Source: Polytrichum commune (Eukaryota > Streptophyta > Polytrichopsida > Polytrichales > Polytrichaceae). From it: DNA of 64,000 nucleotides. The stretch spans positions 6,700,501-6,764,500 of the forward strand of contig OX485807.1 of NCBI GenBank assembly GCA_950295325.1, read 5' to 3'. Of the stretch, positions 50,528 through 62,363 are shown one piece after another; the stretch's first letter is position 1; each line of letters starts with the position of its first letter. The notes beneath the pieces were generated by a model, which saw only the letters and a program-made list of their open reading frames with translations, did no database searches and was not told the DNA's origin. Both the position numbers and the translations under genes were made by a program.

Positions 50528-53419
50528 TCAGGCTACTTGGGCTCCAAGGAGAATGAATCGCAAGTGTGACCATTCATGTGTACGTATTCGGACCGCCTCC
50601 ACTATTGTGGAGGGGGTTTTAGGTGAAGGTGGTATATACAAGCCATGACCTTCGTTTTGATAAAATGGGGTCGTATCTTCCTCAAACCTGTTGGGTTCAA
50701 AAATACCTACCCCCTGCATATAAACACAATATACTGTGAGTGAAATGCCTGTCCGATTACACACCCACATCCTACACAATCAGAATTACATTCAGTGAGC
50801 TGTAGATGCCTGTCTTTGGAGAAAAACATAATTGCTTGGAGCAGATCAGAGAGTTTTATATTGATTGAGAAGAAGGGGTTTTCAAGCAATAAATAGCAGT
50901 TTACCTCAAGTACATAGATCAAGGTACCAAAAGATGGGTGCAGCGGGATTGAGATTTCAGATCCAGGACGCACTTGCACGTCAAGCATCACCTGCCCCAA
51001 TGCACAATTGTGTCACAAGGACAACATTTACTTTAATCCATAGCAAAGAATAAGCTTCAGGTGTAATAACTCCATTAGTAATTGGTGACACAACCTGGAT
51101 CACTGCCTAAGCACTATTAAGAAAATTATCCAAGCAAAGAGATTCTTCAATAAGAGCTTCTAGTTCAATATTAACCACCAAATCAGCAGAAATACTAGTA
51201 TGGCTCCAGGAAGATCCTTGGGTGGGTTCTGTATTTAGTTATTTCGATGTGTTGTCATAACTAGGTCATGAGGTCTCAGAGGATTGATGTTGATATGTTG
51301 AATTAATGATGAATAAGTGGAATACTGAAGGCCACTTTACACTATGGCCAAGGGCCCTGATCATGAAATTGTCAGGGCCCTTGAAACTCGTCCAAAGGGT
51401 GTACCATGGAAAATTGAAATTCAATTTTGCGTGCCACAGGCCTTAAAGTGTAGTGTAAAGACATACATGACCGGGCTCTCAAACGAATGCAATTTCAATA
51501 CCATCCTATTCATGAGGGCCTTTCTTCACAGTAAGTTAAAATTAATTGAGGGTTGTGAGATTTTGAAGTGTCATGGTATCCCAGCTTTGTGCTAGACCCA
51601 CCTCTTTGAGGTGGGCTTGACACAAAATCCAGTAGACCATGAAACATCATCCATTGCATGCCATGTAGTACTCCAAGTTTTTCATCCATTCAAGCTTCCT
51701 TGGTCCCTTGAACCCTAAACTGTAAATCTGTCATGAAGGCAAATTATACGAACCTTCAAAAGGAGAAAGACGACCATGAGGTCTAACCCAGAGTAAAGGC
51801 CTTCTCTTCCTATTACAAAAGCACATAGTATTTAGCAAATCCTGATTCACAACATACGAGTGTAGAATGGGAGGTGGAACTCACAAAGTCCTCCAAGGGC
51901 GGTGGAGTCGAGATGCCACTAAAATCGCCTGCAATTACTCTGACACCAGCCCCACCTTCCAAATTGATCGGTCTTATTGTCGAAGCTTCTCGAACATGAG
52001 TGATCATGGGCATAACAAGGCTCCCACCATTTTCAAACTTTTGAGAATCTTCCCTCTGCCCTTGGTTCATATAGAGAAGATTTGACCTCAAATATAAGTG
52101 TATTCCATGTCGTGGTCGAAAACTCTCCACTTCACTGAAGCTCTCCAGGTCTAGGGTTGAGGAACTGAAATCTTCCAATTCTAAGGGAGAAGGCTCGTCA
52201 AAGTAATATATGAGGGATTCAAGCAAAGTATTAGCATCAGGTACCAGGAGACCATTGACATTTGGAAACTCAAAGAATTCGTCAAGAACGAGAAGCCGCC
52301 CAATACCTGCAAGCTGCAACTCCCATGTTAGACTTGACTATGAATTGCAATATAACAAAGAGAACAAGACCCATGTGTCTATAAATAGAATCTGAGAATG
52401 TTGTGAAGTGTACCTCAAACAAGATTAGATACTCAAATCGAGGTAACACATTGTGAAAATTCTAAGCAATTATCAGTTTTCCTATCAATATCCCTAATTG
52501 ACCACAAGCACCAATTGCAGAATTCGACCACAAGTTCTCGTAGGGTACTGAAATAGGTTGCTCTTCATTCAAATTCAAACACTAATTTCGAGCATACACA
52601 AGTGGAAAGAATTTATGGATATTGTATGCAAACCAATCAAAGGAAACTCATAAGGAATCAACTCCTGACAAAAAGTCCCATTCAGTTTAAGCATAACTCT
52701 ATTGAATGAAACTTGAAGGGTGGCTAAAACCCAAGGTTAAGCCGCCTTAAGGCCGGAATAGTACACTGATGGATGCCCTTCCTAGCACTTGAATTATGGT
52801 GCACCCTACCACCTATAGTCCACCCAATCATAGTGGTCGTATCTGGGTGAACCAGACATTTTCAACCAACCACATAGGAATTTAGGGGCTTGCCCTTGGG
52901 GAGATAGGTGCAGGCCGGCTTGTCTGTGCACAGTCAAGGTGTTCACTTTTCAGAGGAGGCAGGAGTCTTCACGGGCCCTCTAATTCTCGTGATGCTCATT
53001 TCGGTATTACATATAGACTTACACCAACTTGAAGATGAAGCAACACCATAATTCACACTAATTGACCACTAATTGAAGCCATCTTTCTTTCTTTTTTTCT
53101 TGAACAAAACTTGCATTAAATTTGATGTAAGACGTTATCCCAACAGCATCCTGGAGTGCGTACCATTAACATCCGGCTTGCCTGAGCCCATGATGCGCAC
53201 AAAAGCTGAACCTTCCCCAACTCGGGAGGCTGTTAGCAGTGAGGTTCCAGCCCTCACCACAACATTTTTCCATTTCTGTTGGCATTGCAGGCTCCTCCTA
53301 CCCACACTCCCTCTGTACAAAGATAGCCCATTCTTCTTCTCCTGACAACTTGCAACACGGGGACATAAACCCCTTGAACAAGGAGTGGCGATGATGGCCA
53401 CCACACTCGCGCTCGCCAT
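50528..53419 (-). CDS. Pirin-like bicupin protein, probably plastid-targeted
   Basis: Minus-strand join 53419-53164, 52306-51885, 50991-50905 and 50713-50528, giving 316 aa; the intron phases (1, 0, 0) all agree and every junction has GT-AG ends. The first 60 residues are Ser/Ala/Arg/Lys-rich with almost no acidic residues (MASASVVAIIATPCSRG), like a chloroplast transit peptide. The C-terminal half follows pirin: GIHLYL (for GLQLWVNL), GVRVIAGDFSGISTP, VMLDVQVRPGSEISIPL, GTLIYVLEG, HLRFILLGAQ. The N-terminal cupin is poorly conserved: near VPDANTLLESLIYYF, where pirins have an HxH metal pair, no His is present. Pirins are Fe-binding cupins of varied function, some with quercetinase activity. 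The match is from memory of motifs; exon 2 is the best evidence. It could instead be a distant cupin or a gene beginning to decay. Confidence 0.6.
51329..51705. mobile_element. MITE, 'CACTTCACAC' family, in the pirin-like gene intron 2
   Basis: Starts GGCCACTTTACACTATGGCC after TGA and includes the family landmarks CTATTCATGAGGG, CACCTCTTTGAGGTGGGCTTGACAC (a short hairpin) and CATGTAGTACTCC. The right end is truncated or diverged near 51705. It is intronic, in an orientation opposite to the gene. Confidence 0.65.
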
Positions 53420-55560
53420 GACTTCAAAATCTGAGAAGTTTTGGGAGAAGCTTGGATCCAAGTACTAATAGACAATATAAGCTCTGATACAATCAGCAAC
53501 ACCCTTCTTTCATGCTGGCATATGGCCCTCAATTATCTTGTTCCTGACAATCAGGGGAGGTAACACAAAGACACAAAAATTAGAGAGCTATGTCTGTGTG
53601 CTTCAATGATGGTTTTAGTGCTCTGCTGGTTAACCTTAACCTGGTGATCAGTCTCAAATCCCCAAAGTAACTATCTTCCATTCACCACTTAAATTATATA
53701 CCAGGCTAGTCAAACATCAGAAAGAGAACAGGCCCCTAATATTAAGGAACTGCACACTTTCCATCTAGAACAGAAACTAGAACAAAGTATTGACTCACCA
53801 CACTTGGGACAAACAACAATTATGTGTCAATTCATGATATGGTTCATTCATGCTGCAAAAATTTTACAGGAATCTGTGCAGCATGCCTACAGACTTACAA
53901 ATTACACATCAAACAATGAGAAGTATCTTTTTTGTAATCTTACCCATAACACAGCATAAATGCTTAAGCCACATTTTCCACTTTTGAAGAGAAACAACAC
54001 AGTAATATTGCCTTCACAGCGGTATGCAGTAGAAAGCATCACAGGAAGTTGAACATTTAACTATTTTTCGAGGCATTTAAAAGCAAGTCAGATAGGCATG
54101 TATATGTGTGAAAGTATAATCTCAGGTGGTTTTCCCAACATTGTTACATTTGAATCAAAGCTCTCTTCAAACATAAAGATTGAGTTGCAATAATTACTAT
54201 TTGAGGATCGTGTGCAGTCACTGCCAGTAGCTGAGAGAGAGGTTTTGGCTTTAAGCCTAATTAAAAATTTGACATCTAGAACTCCCACATTCAATGTGGA
54301 ACAATTTGTGGTCAATTGCAGCCACTTGACATGGGAATGTTTCTTGAATGCTACTTGATAAGAGATTAACATTCCAGAAGAGCCAAGAAGACCAAACCAA
54401 GGTGCCATGGCACACATCCAGATGACAAATCCAAAGTTTAGAGCACAGGGAATTTATTTCACCTTCTGTATGACTAATAATGATGTATTATAAGCATTCA
54501 AGATGCGTACTATAATTATGAAATAAGCTGAGTTTCTTCCTAAAGAAAGAAACCTCTTCTACATAAATTAATAAGAAATTTCCTATTCATAATTATATAT
54601 CATAATCGACAAAATAAAAACTTCGATATTGCTAACGCTCTGTCCACATGACACCCATATCAGCACATGAATTGCCTTTGATTTTCTGAAATTTCTTCTC
54701 ACACTTGTTTGTTTCCTGATGAAGTTCAGGCTATTCTAAAGGATCCATAAAGCTGATTACAGTTTCATGACGTTTTGGACTTTCTACGGAAGACTCACGG
54801 AGTGAAAAGGCTTGCACCAGATTTTGGCACGTGTGATAACGTCTGAGCATATTTGATTTCATAGTTCACACAAAGCACCAAGTGTTCAAAGGTGCAACTA
54901 TCTTGTCCAAAACTTACTCATAAAACAAGATGTACAACTTTCTACCAATGCCTCAGGAACTCTGAACTTAACAGCGCATGTGATTGCCAACATTAAATAA
55001 GAATCCCAAAAAAAATCTAAGAAATAGCAATCCACTAAGTTTCCAAAGCGAGCAATCCTATCTGCTGGGCATCTGCTACCACAGATATTATAGCATGAGG
55101 ATTTGATTACATATCCATAAGCCACCGAACATAACTCTACATCCTACAAGAATGGCGCCATTCCTAGAATTTCATTGAAATTGAGTCACATTGACAGCAA
55201 CATCCAGTGTTATCAGGGTCGGAGATTGTGAAGTACAGCTCAGGGACTGGGATTTCGATAAAGTGGCTTACCTGCAGTTCAATGGCAAGGAGGAGAGCTA
55301 ATTTGCAGATGGATAGATCTTGAGGAATGCAATTTAATAATTATGAGAGAGTTTTGCGACAGAGTAAGTTAGTTGACAGAGGAATTCCTTCAGAGATGAC
55401 TAAGGTGTAGCCATGAGCTCTGCAGAATGACGACCCTAAAGGAAATGGCGAAGCAAACCCTAAACCCTAAGAGAAAGAGAGCGAATTTTGGCACACACCT
55501 TGTTCATGTTCATGTTTTCTAGCTTGTAGCTTGCAATTTGGGGTTTCTTGTCGATTGCAG
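53420..55560 (-). promoter_or_regulatory. Leader/promoter region of the pirin-like gene
   Basis: On the minus strand a strong donor, GAACTGCAG|GTAAGC, lies at about 55271 and an acceptor-like TGTATCAG at about 53490, so a non-coding first exon and a leader intron of about 1.8 kb are plausible. Upstream of that donor, 55455-55470 carries AAACCCTAAACCCTAA, i.e. two telo-box (AAACCCTAA) units, which in plants are common near starts of highly expressed genes. Frames at 54088-54417 and 54898-55125 are not supported. Confidence 0.4.
55455..55470. promoter_or_regulatory. Double telo-box (AAACCCTAA)
   Basis: Two overlapping AAACCCTA units. In Arabidopsis, telo-boxes bind TRB-type Myb proteins and occur near transcription starts. 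Position just upstream of the putative leader donor fits a role for the pirin-like gene, by inference. Confidence 0.5.
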
Positions 55561-55759
55561 TATGCTACCCTTCCTTATACTGTGCACTTATCCCCACTTG
55601 TCTTGCGCAACGTTAGAGGAAACAACCTTCACGATTTCGGAGCAACGCATTCGAAGGACTCAGCTGGGAGCAGTGGAAATGAGCCCTAAAATGTGATAGA
55701 CACGAAGTTCGCAAGAGAGTTCCCTTTGGAAAGGAATTCTACCAGGATGCCCACACTTA

Positions 55760-56344
55760 GGGCCGGTTTAAACCATGGACCATGAAGTTGGACTACGGAA
55801 GATGGCCTTTTTCCCGTGGTCTTACTCGATGGTCCAACTTCCAGGGTCCGATTTCTTAAATGAATCAATTTACAAAGTCTTTGGGCCCTTAACTAGGTGT
55901 AAATTGAATGTCAACCACGATGACCATGCACCAAAAAGTGAATGTGCTGATTTTTTTCAATATATGTTCATAAAGGGAAGTTTTGAAATTTTTAATTTAA
56001 TTTAAAATCAAGTTTGACCATATTCTTGTCTTCTCTTGTCTTCATCGTCTCTTCCTTTTAAAAAAAATCATTGGAAATTTATCATAATAGCATTTCTTTG
56101 CCATGGGCCCTTGCCTTTTTCTACTAGAGCATCTCTTTTGCCTCTCCCACTTCAAAACTCGTTGGACCATCTCAATGGATAATGTAGGCCTTAAGATATG
56201 TCTTTTGGGGACCTCGATCTCTATGGTCACTCTAACATTCTTTCCTTGGTGTAAACCGAAGTGGTCACTCAACGAGTTTAACAGCCAATCGTAGATTTTA
56301 CAGGGCTTTGGGACAACTTCATGGTCCATGATATAAACAACCCT
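55760..56344. mobile_element. MITE with CATGGACCATGAAGTTG ends
   Basis: Left end GGGCCGGTTTAAACCATGGACC after TTA (55757-55759). The right end is its imperfect complement (CATGGTCCATGATATAAACAACCC), followed by TTA at 56345-56347. The matching TTA on both sides is what PIF/Harbinger elements leave. No transposase inside. Confidence 0.75.
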
Positions 56345-56386
56345 TTAGGGGTTGTTTACATCATGGACCACGAAGTTGTCCCATGT
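56308..56386. repeat. Near-perfect palindrome at the junction of two elements
   Basis: The right end of the element at 55760-56344 is followed, after a shared TTA, by the left end of a related element in opposite orientation (GGGGTTGTTTACATCATGGACC at 56348). Together they make a 79-bp palindrome with arms of about 38 bp. The second element has no recognisable right end and is truncated. Confidence 0.85.
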
Positions 56387-56670
56387 CATATACTTTTGTT
56401 TTGGACACTCAGCGAAATTAATTTCCCAAAAATTTAGGCACCTTTAAAATTATGTACTTTATGTCCAAGCTACAAGAGAGCTATGGTACATCATTGGATC
56501 TCACAATTGGAGTAGGAGAGGTTACAATATGTGTGTTTAACAAATTAGTATGCCAAAATGGGACACCAATTTTTTATTTGGAGCATGGTAGCTCTATAAT
56601 ACTTGTACAGCATGCATTGAGCCCACATGCACTAGGACAGACTTGCATCAAGTGGGGCACAAGGCACTTA

Positions 56671-57050
56671 GGGCATGTTTACACCAAAGGCATTAGGCTA
56701 TGGCTCTTAATTGACCATGGTACCTTTCTCTTTGGATGAGACCATAGAGAAGTCCATGGATTATGGTTCAAAGTCTTTTGGAGGCCACAAGTCCTTAGTG
56801 TAAACCAAATTCCATTAGGCCTACTTTTTTAAGAGCCGTCCCGAAAAAAATTCCTACAATCCTAGCCAACATTATCCATACTTGCCATGTGGGATTTCAT
56901 GTAGGTTTTTCATACACTGAAGATGTTATGGGTTGTGAGCCAAAACTACCCTCATGTAAACCTAAAGCAAGGGGCCTTGACACTCTCAACCAATGAGGAT
57001 CCAAGGATTCTCAAGAGCCATGGCCTAATGGCTTTCGTGTAAACATGCCC
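56671..57050. mobile_element. MITE with GGGCATGTTTACAC ends, TTA duplication
   Basis: Terminal inverted repeats of about 45 bp (GGGCATGTTTACACCAAAGG on the left, its complement on the right) with exact TTA on both sides (56668-56670 and 57051-57053). 380 bp, non-coding. The size, the 3-bp TTA and the G-rich ends fit a PIF/Harbinger-mobilised MITE. Confidence 0.85.
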
Positions 57051-57054
57051 TTAG

Positions 57055-57900
57055 TTCCAAAATGAGACACATGTGTTATTATGATAGATGCAATAGCCTC
57101 AGGTTGGGCAACGACATGGATCCTTGTTGATGTGCTTTCAACATGTGTATGATCTCATTGCCAAGAAAGCGGACACATGTGATGGATGATGAAAATAAAA
57201 CTCAAAGGGTGTCAAGTGTCATAACATAATCCAACTACAATTATAGGTTGGGTGGAGCCGGTAATAAGTCAAAAACTATTTGAAATTATTTCATGCTTAT
57301 TCTCTTTTACCATTATATTCAACCTGATAAACTCGGATGAAGCACTGTCACAGTATTATTAGAATGAAATAGTTGATAGTAGCTGAATTTTTTTATGATA
57401 GTACATGTGTTCAATATCAAAAGAATAGTATCTATTGATGACCATCCTCATTGGAGCACCATCCAGAAATTCCAAAAAGATTTCAATGAGGTTTGCAAAA
57501 GTAAAGAACACAAATTGCAATTAAGCTATGCATGGAGGAGAATCACATCAATCACTATTGTTGTTTATTCTTACTTTTAATGATAATTTCATACCAAGTG
57601 GATGGATGTAATATTTAAAAAATAAGGTAGACTAAGAAAAATCAGATGTTAGTGTAGAGTTATTCATAAAGTAAAATGGAAGGAAAGAGACTTAAAAGAC
57701 ACAAAAGTTTCAAAATGTGACTCCTAGTATGCACCAAAAGAATTTACTAATGGAACCCTCCGGACCATCCCCCCTTTCCAATGGCATGAACCGCATCGGA
57801 GGTCTCTTCAACGGAGAGACGTGCTTTCGTGGTTTAAAGCATTGCCTATGAGAATTTAGAGGGGGCGTGGTAGAGAATTCCTTCACACACCTCATGTATG
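57055..57900. other. Gene-free spacer
   Basis: AT-rich, short frames only; nothing recognised. Confidence 0.45.
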
Positions 57901-57905
57901 CAATC

Positions 57906-58021
57906 CACATATATGGGGATTTGGGTGAACCAATCCATACACTCGTTTCTTGTTGGATGCCTAAACCCTTGCCTCCAAGGAACCAATGTACGGGTTGGTT
58001 CACCCTAGCCCATATATGGGG
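57906..58021. repeat. Hairpin-forming inverted repeat
   Basis: CCACATATATGGGGATTTGG...TGAACCAATCC at 57906 pairs with GGGTTGGTTCACCCTAGCCC...ATATGGGG at 57985-58021. Arms of about 37 bp with a loop of about 40 bp. Confidence 0.7.
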
Positions 58022-58177
58022 CGGGCAAGCTAGGGAGAAGAAGAGCTTAACAAACGTTTTTATACACTCTGCTCAATCCCTTGTGTGAGGAGGTAGTGGG
58101 GGTCTTTTGGGGGTTTCTTTGGTATGGTTTTGATTTTTCTCTCTTTAACAATTGATTTGTACAATTTTGGGTACGTA

Positions 58178-58485
58178 GTCCAATCTCTTGCAAGCACATG
58201 TCTTTTTGGTGTTAGTTCTTGGATCCACACCTAACCATATACTCTCAAAATTGGGTGTCTGGTTAAGATGAATGGTCATAATAGGCATGGTTACCTTATT
58301 GCGAGTACATCACTTTAAAAAACATAATTGTTGGTTCCAATCTAAGATATGCATATGTTATTCTGTTATTTTTTCTTAATTGGACATCGATAAGCGATTG
58401 GTGTGTGGTTAGGTGAGGATCAAAGAACAACCACCATAAAGACAAGTGCTGAAAAGATATTGGATTGCGCCTTCAAATTTTATGA
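58178..58485. mobile_element. Inverted-repeat element, about 75-bp arms
   Basis: The left arm (GTCCAATCTC...GTCTTTTTGGTGTTAG...GGATCCACACCTAACC) pairs with the right arm at 58405-58485. Single arms of the same family occur near 35553, 36300 and 40420, so this is a dispersed family with at least five arm copies in the window. Confidence 0.7.
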
Positions 58486-58775
58486 ACTACTCCACATTCA
58501 ATAATGAATGCAAAATTGTTGGAAGGACCTGTGTATTTGGTTTAGGAATCAACAAACGTGCATTTTCGATTACCATAACTAAATAAGAGGAAGTTCGACT
58601 TGAAACTTCTTCATCGTAGGTTTGCTATTGCATCACAAGTTTCGGTTTGTCAATCTAGTCGGTTCAAGTTGGAGAACATGAAAGACAAATTGAATAACAC
58701 TCACATACTCCTTGCACGTTTGGTGGCTATGCCGGAAACTTTGTAAGTTACTTGTTTTCCATCTTTGTAGACTTA

Positions 58776-59336
58776 GGGCCGCTTCACACTATGGCCAAAG
58801 GTCGAGAGGCTGTCAATTCCACCAATCAGATTGCAAGAAACCAAGAATTCGGCCTCTCGACCCTTCACACTAGAGGCCAAAGTCCAAAGGCCGTCGCAAT
58901 TGAAAATGCCTACATGGCCATACTTTTTAACGAAGGCGACAGACTCTCGAAGGAAGTTTGGGTCAGACAGGAATGGAAACCCAGACTATGGTCGAGAGGC
59001 CGTTGAGTTTTTTTTTCTTTAAAAAATATCAAACATTAACAAGATCTTGGCCGTTGGATTGGAGGGATTGTTTTGGGCAGGAAATAAAGTGGGATACTCC
59101 TTCTTCCTTTGGACTTTGGGCTTGGCCTTTGGAGGCTTCACACTATGGCCGTCCAAGTCGAGAGGCTGTGGAAGTTCATGGCCAAAGGTCTGGACTTTGG
59201 ACTTGACCTTTGGAGACTCCAATTCCTATGTGTTATTGGCTATCTATTTTCAGCCCAATTCTTTGGACTCTCAACAAAGTTTGGCCATTCAATCCCACGG
59301 CCTCTCGACTTGGACGGCCATAGTGTGAAGCGGCCC
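58776..59336. mobile_element. MITE with CTTCACACTATGGCC ends, exact TTA duplication
   Basis: Left end GGGCCGCTTCACACTATGGCC and right end GGCCATAGTGTGAAGCGGCCC are exact complements over 21 bp, with TTA at 58773-58775 and 59337-59339. Inside are several further copies of GTCGAGAGGC and CAAAGGTC blocks in both orientations, so it folds on itself at several scales. The terminal bases are shared with the 'CACTTCACAC' MITEs, so one transposase may mobilise both. Confidence 0.88.
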
Positions 59337-59339
59337 TTA

Positions 59340-60530
59340 AACTAGGAATAGGAGTTTGAGATTAGACGTCATACGTGCATTAAATTCTCACCAATGGGGA
59401 CGCAAGCACCACTTTGCCCTCATCCTGTTTCTTATTTGTCTCTTTGTGATTCGTCCCCTTTCATGCAGCCTGCCCTTTATGGGGTTTGGCTTTTGTGGAG
59501 AAAAGTTGTTTATTTTTTTCCAAAATAAGATTGAATGCTGCCAACATTTAGTGAATGTCCGGTTGCATTTGTATGACGACTTCCAAAAAAAGACACCAAA
59601 TTGACCTCTAACGCACTTGCATGGTTTTGATTGAACTCGTATTCAAATAACGTTGGACGTATTTTCATTTCAAAAACTAGACTTTCTGGTTGTTTCAACT
59701 CTATGGGTGGATCCGTTGATACAATTATGATATACATGAATTTTATGGGAGATGTGTGAATCCTCAGTAATTACTTGAAATGTTATGTTATTAGAACATG
59801 ATGAAAATAAAATTCAAATATCTAATTTTTATGTTAAATCTATATAATCAAATTTTGAATAGAGAACATACAATAAAAAAAATGTTATAATCTTATCATA
59901 ATCAACTCTGCATACTCTATCGGAGGATCTTACCATACAATCCTATTGTAAGATCCTACGATAAAATTGAACTTGTTATAATTATGGACTTGGGCTTAGT
60001 CCAATTTTAATTAAATATAGGTTATTAAGATATATCAATATGGATATTCTACTTTGGAAAGAAAAAAATGATTTCCATTGCATGAGGGCAAAAATACAAC
60101 CATGCCTCCAAAACTCCGTAAATAGTTGTGTTTGAAAGGGACTAGGCTAGAGACAAACATGGACAAAACATCAAAAAGGACCGCATGAAGATATCATAGG
60201 TTGATAGTTGGTCTGGCATAGTTGTTATGTTCCTCTTTTATATGAAAATAATACAAGCATGAATGCACAAGAGACACCAATATTAAGAAGTTTCAAACTT
60301 CTTACTTTACAAAAAACTTTACAACTTAAACACAATATTGTGATTGCTATGAGCTTGAACCACCTGACTATAGGATAGCCCAAAGATGGTCCTCTTTCCT
60401 CCCCCAAGCTCTCTCTTATACCCAAAGACACTCCTAGTCTTCTCCATCTTTATCCATAGTATATAAGAGATACTTTTAGAAGTATGACGTATTATCCAAT
60501 TTAGAGTGGAGATTCCTTATCTATATAGTC
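59340..60530. other. AT-rich DNA, no gene seen
   Basis: Short frames only on both strands. Confidence 0.45.
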
Positions 60531-60532
60531 TA

Positions 60533-61123
60533 CGGTCCTCTATAAATGTTAACCCTCAGGAGTGGATCAAAGTTAACATTTATAGAGGTGTTAACAATTA
60601 ACAATTATAAAATTACTTTTTTGAGCAATATACAAATCTTAACATTTATAAATATAAGCAATTGTGAAGAGTCCTTGTGAGAGAATACCATTCATAAAAT
60701 TGTAAACCCAATCAAAACTTTATTCAATATCAAGTTTACAAATCACGGGTGAAGTATGAATCAATGGTTCTTTGGTGAGATTCATCTGCATGCACAACTT
60801 GCAAATATTTCTCAATCTGCACCAACAAACCCACATACTTGGGACACATCACATGAACGTGATTCCATGTACCTTCTAATGGTACCAAAACTAGATTGCA
60901 AGTCACTATAAGATGAACTGGATGTGAAGTTTTTATCATCCATATTATGGTTGTATTTCATTCGTTAACATTTATAGAGTCAAATTTACAAAGAAGGGAG
61001 TACCATTTTGTTAACAGTTAACACGTTTAACATTTATAGTGTGCAATATGTGGGGAGTAGAAGAAAGTTAACATTTAGAGAGGGTTAACACTTATAGGTG
61101 TAACATTTATAGAGGGTGGACTG
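60533..61123. mobile_element. Non-autonomous pogo/Tigger-like element
   Basis: Flanked by TA on both sides. The left end CGGTCCTCTATAAATGTTAACC is the imperfect complement of the right end (CATTTATAGAGGGTGGACTG). The subterminal motif TTAACATTTATAG or its complement is repeated about ten times near both ends. On the minus strand at 60736-60939 a frame ends in SHQRTIDSYFTRDL, similar to the transposase tail remnant HHKTIDPYF near 48250, so it is probably a deletion derivative of the same group. Confidence 0.7.
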
Positions 61124-61129
61124 TATACA

Positions 61130-62360
61130 TAGATCATTTCACCTTATGGTATTTTCTTACTCCTTTGGCTCAATCACAATCCTTTAGTTGGAACTATCTA
61201 ATTCCAACTAGATTTATTCATTAAGAGTTGTCTAAGTCTTGTGCACAATTCCTTCATGGGTTGTCTAACCCTTTGTACACCATTCTCTCGTGGGTTGTCT
61301 GACCTAATTATTTTTTTGAAGTTGTATGACTCCAAACACCATCTGCTCACATGGTAAGCACAACAAAGTATGGTTAGTCTTTCTTTATTGCATAATCCAA
61401 TATTGAATCTTTCAATCCATGTATATCATAACATTTGTGTTAGATAATTATTTTAAATGCCAAAACTTGGTCCAACACAATAATGGTTTTAAAGATTCCA
61501 ACTCAATTTCCTATAATTTTTCACAATTCCAACTAGTTCACAAATACCCAATCAATAGGAATAAGGTGTTCACATTCCACATTACATTAGTAATATGTTT
61601 TAGTATATAAGTCCTCCCCATGAGGTGTCCACAATCCATGTGGGATACTTAAAATTGAGAGATGAAGCCCTAGTAGTCCTCTTGTATGTATCTGTCTGTA
61701 TTTTTTTCAAATTGCACTTTTGTTGTTGTTGGAGGTGGTACTATTGTTTGATTGTCTAAGTTGTCTTGGTTTAACACAACTCCAAAAAAAGTTTTCTTCT
61801 TAGCACAATTAAGCTACAAAAATATGTTCATAACACATGTTATCTTCAAACCTCCTCATTTCTTGAAATGCTTGCTGAAATTCATTCATATCTTTTGCAC
61901 AAAATTTTCAAATCTTGGACATAGTACTTTGTTTCATGTACCAACTTTCTCTAGTTGTATACAATTTCAAACAAGTGCATCTTTTATGTGGAATTGAGAC
62001 CCAAATATTTATTAAGGATATAGACCAAGTTCTCAATACATAATCTTGCAATTTCATGTTAACCCATATTTGTTGTGATGACTAAGGATGACTTGGAATA
62101 ACATGTGAACCTCTCCTCTATGTAACACCTTATAGTGGATTATTAACACTTCAGAAGCTTGTATAAAGTGATAATTTATCATATTCTAGCAAAAGCGTAA
62201 GGTAAATTGTGTCTATCAATTCAAAATAATTTGACATTTACTTTTAGAATTATTTTGTGTCGGACCAGCCATCGACCTACAATTCCATAAGAACCAAAAG
62301 CCAAAAGCAACCAACTCACACATAGGGAGGGGGTGGAAGGAGAATGTCGTATCACTGAGG
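61130..62360. other. AT-rich DNA, no gene seen
   Basis: Short frames only. TTGTCTAA-type phrases recur near 61200-61300 (GGGTTGTCTAACC, GGGTTGTCTGACC), a weak local repeat. Confidence 0.4.
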
Positions 62361-62363
62361 TTG

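Noticed and set aside
52720-53000. GC-richer patch within the first intron of the pirin-like gene
   Set aside because: Differs in composition from its surroundings and I considered an organellar or rRNA origin, but no known sequence was recognised.
55135-55300. Peptide-like minus-strand stretch HFIEIPVPELYFTISDPDNTG
   Set aside because: Looks protein-like, but sits just after a strong donor site (GAACTGCAG|GTAAGC) and is not linked to any other exon, so I treat it as intron.
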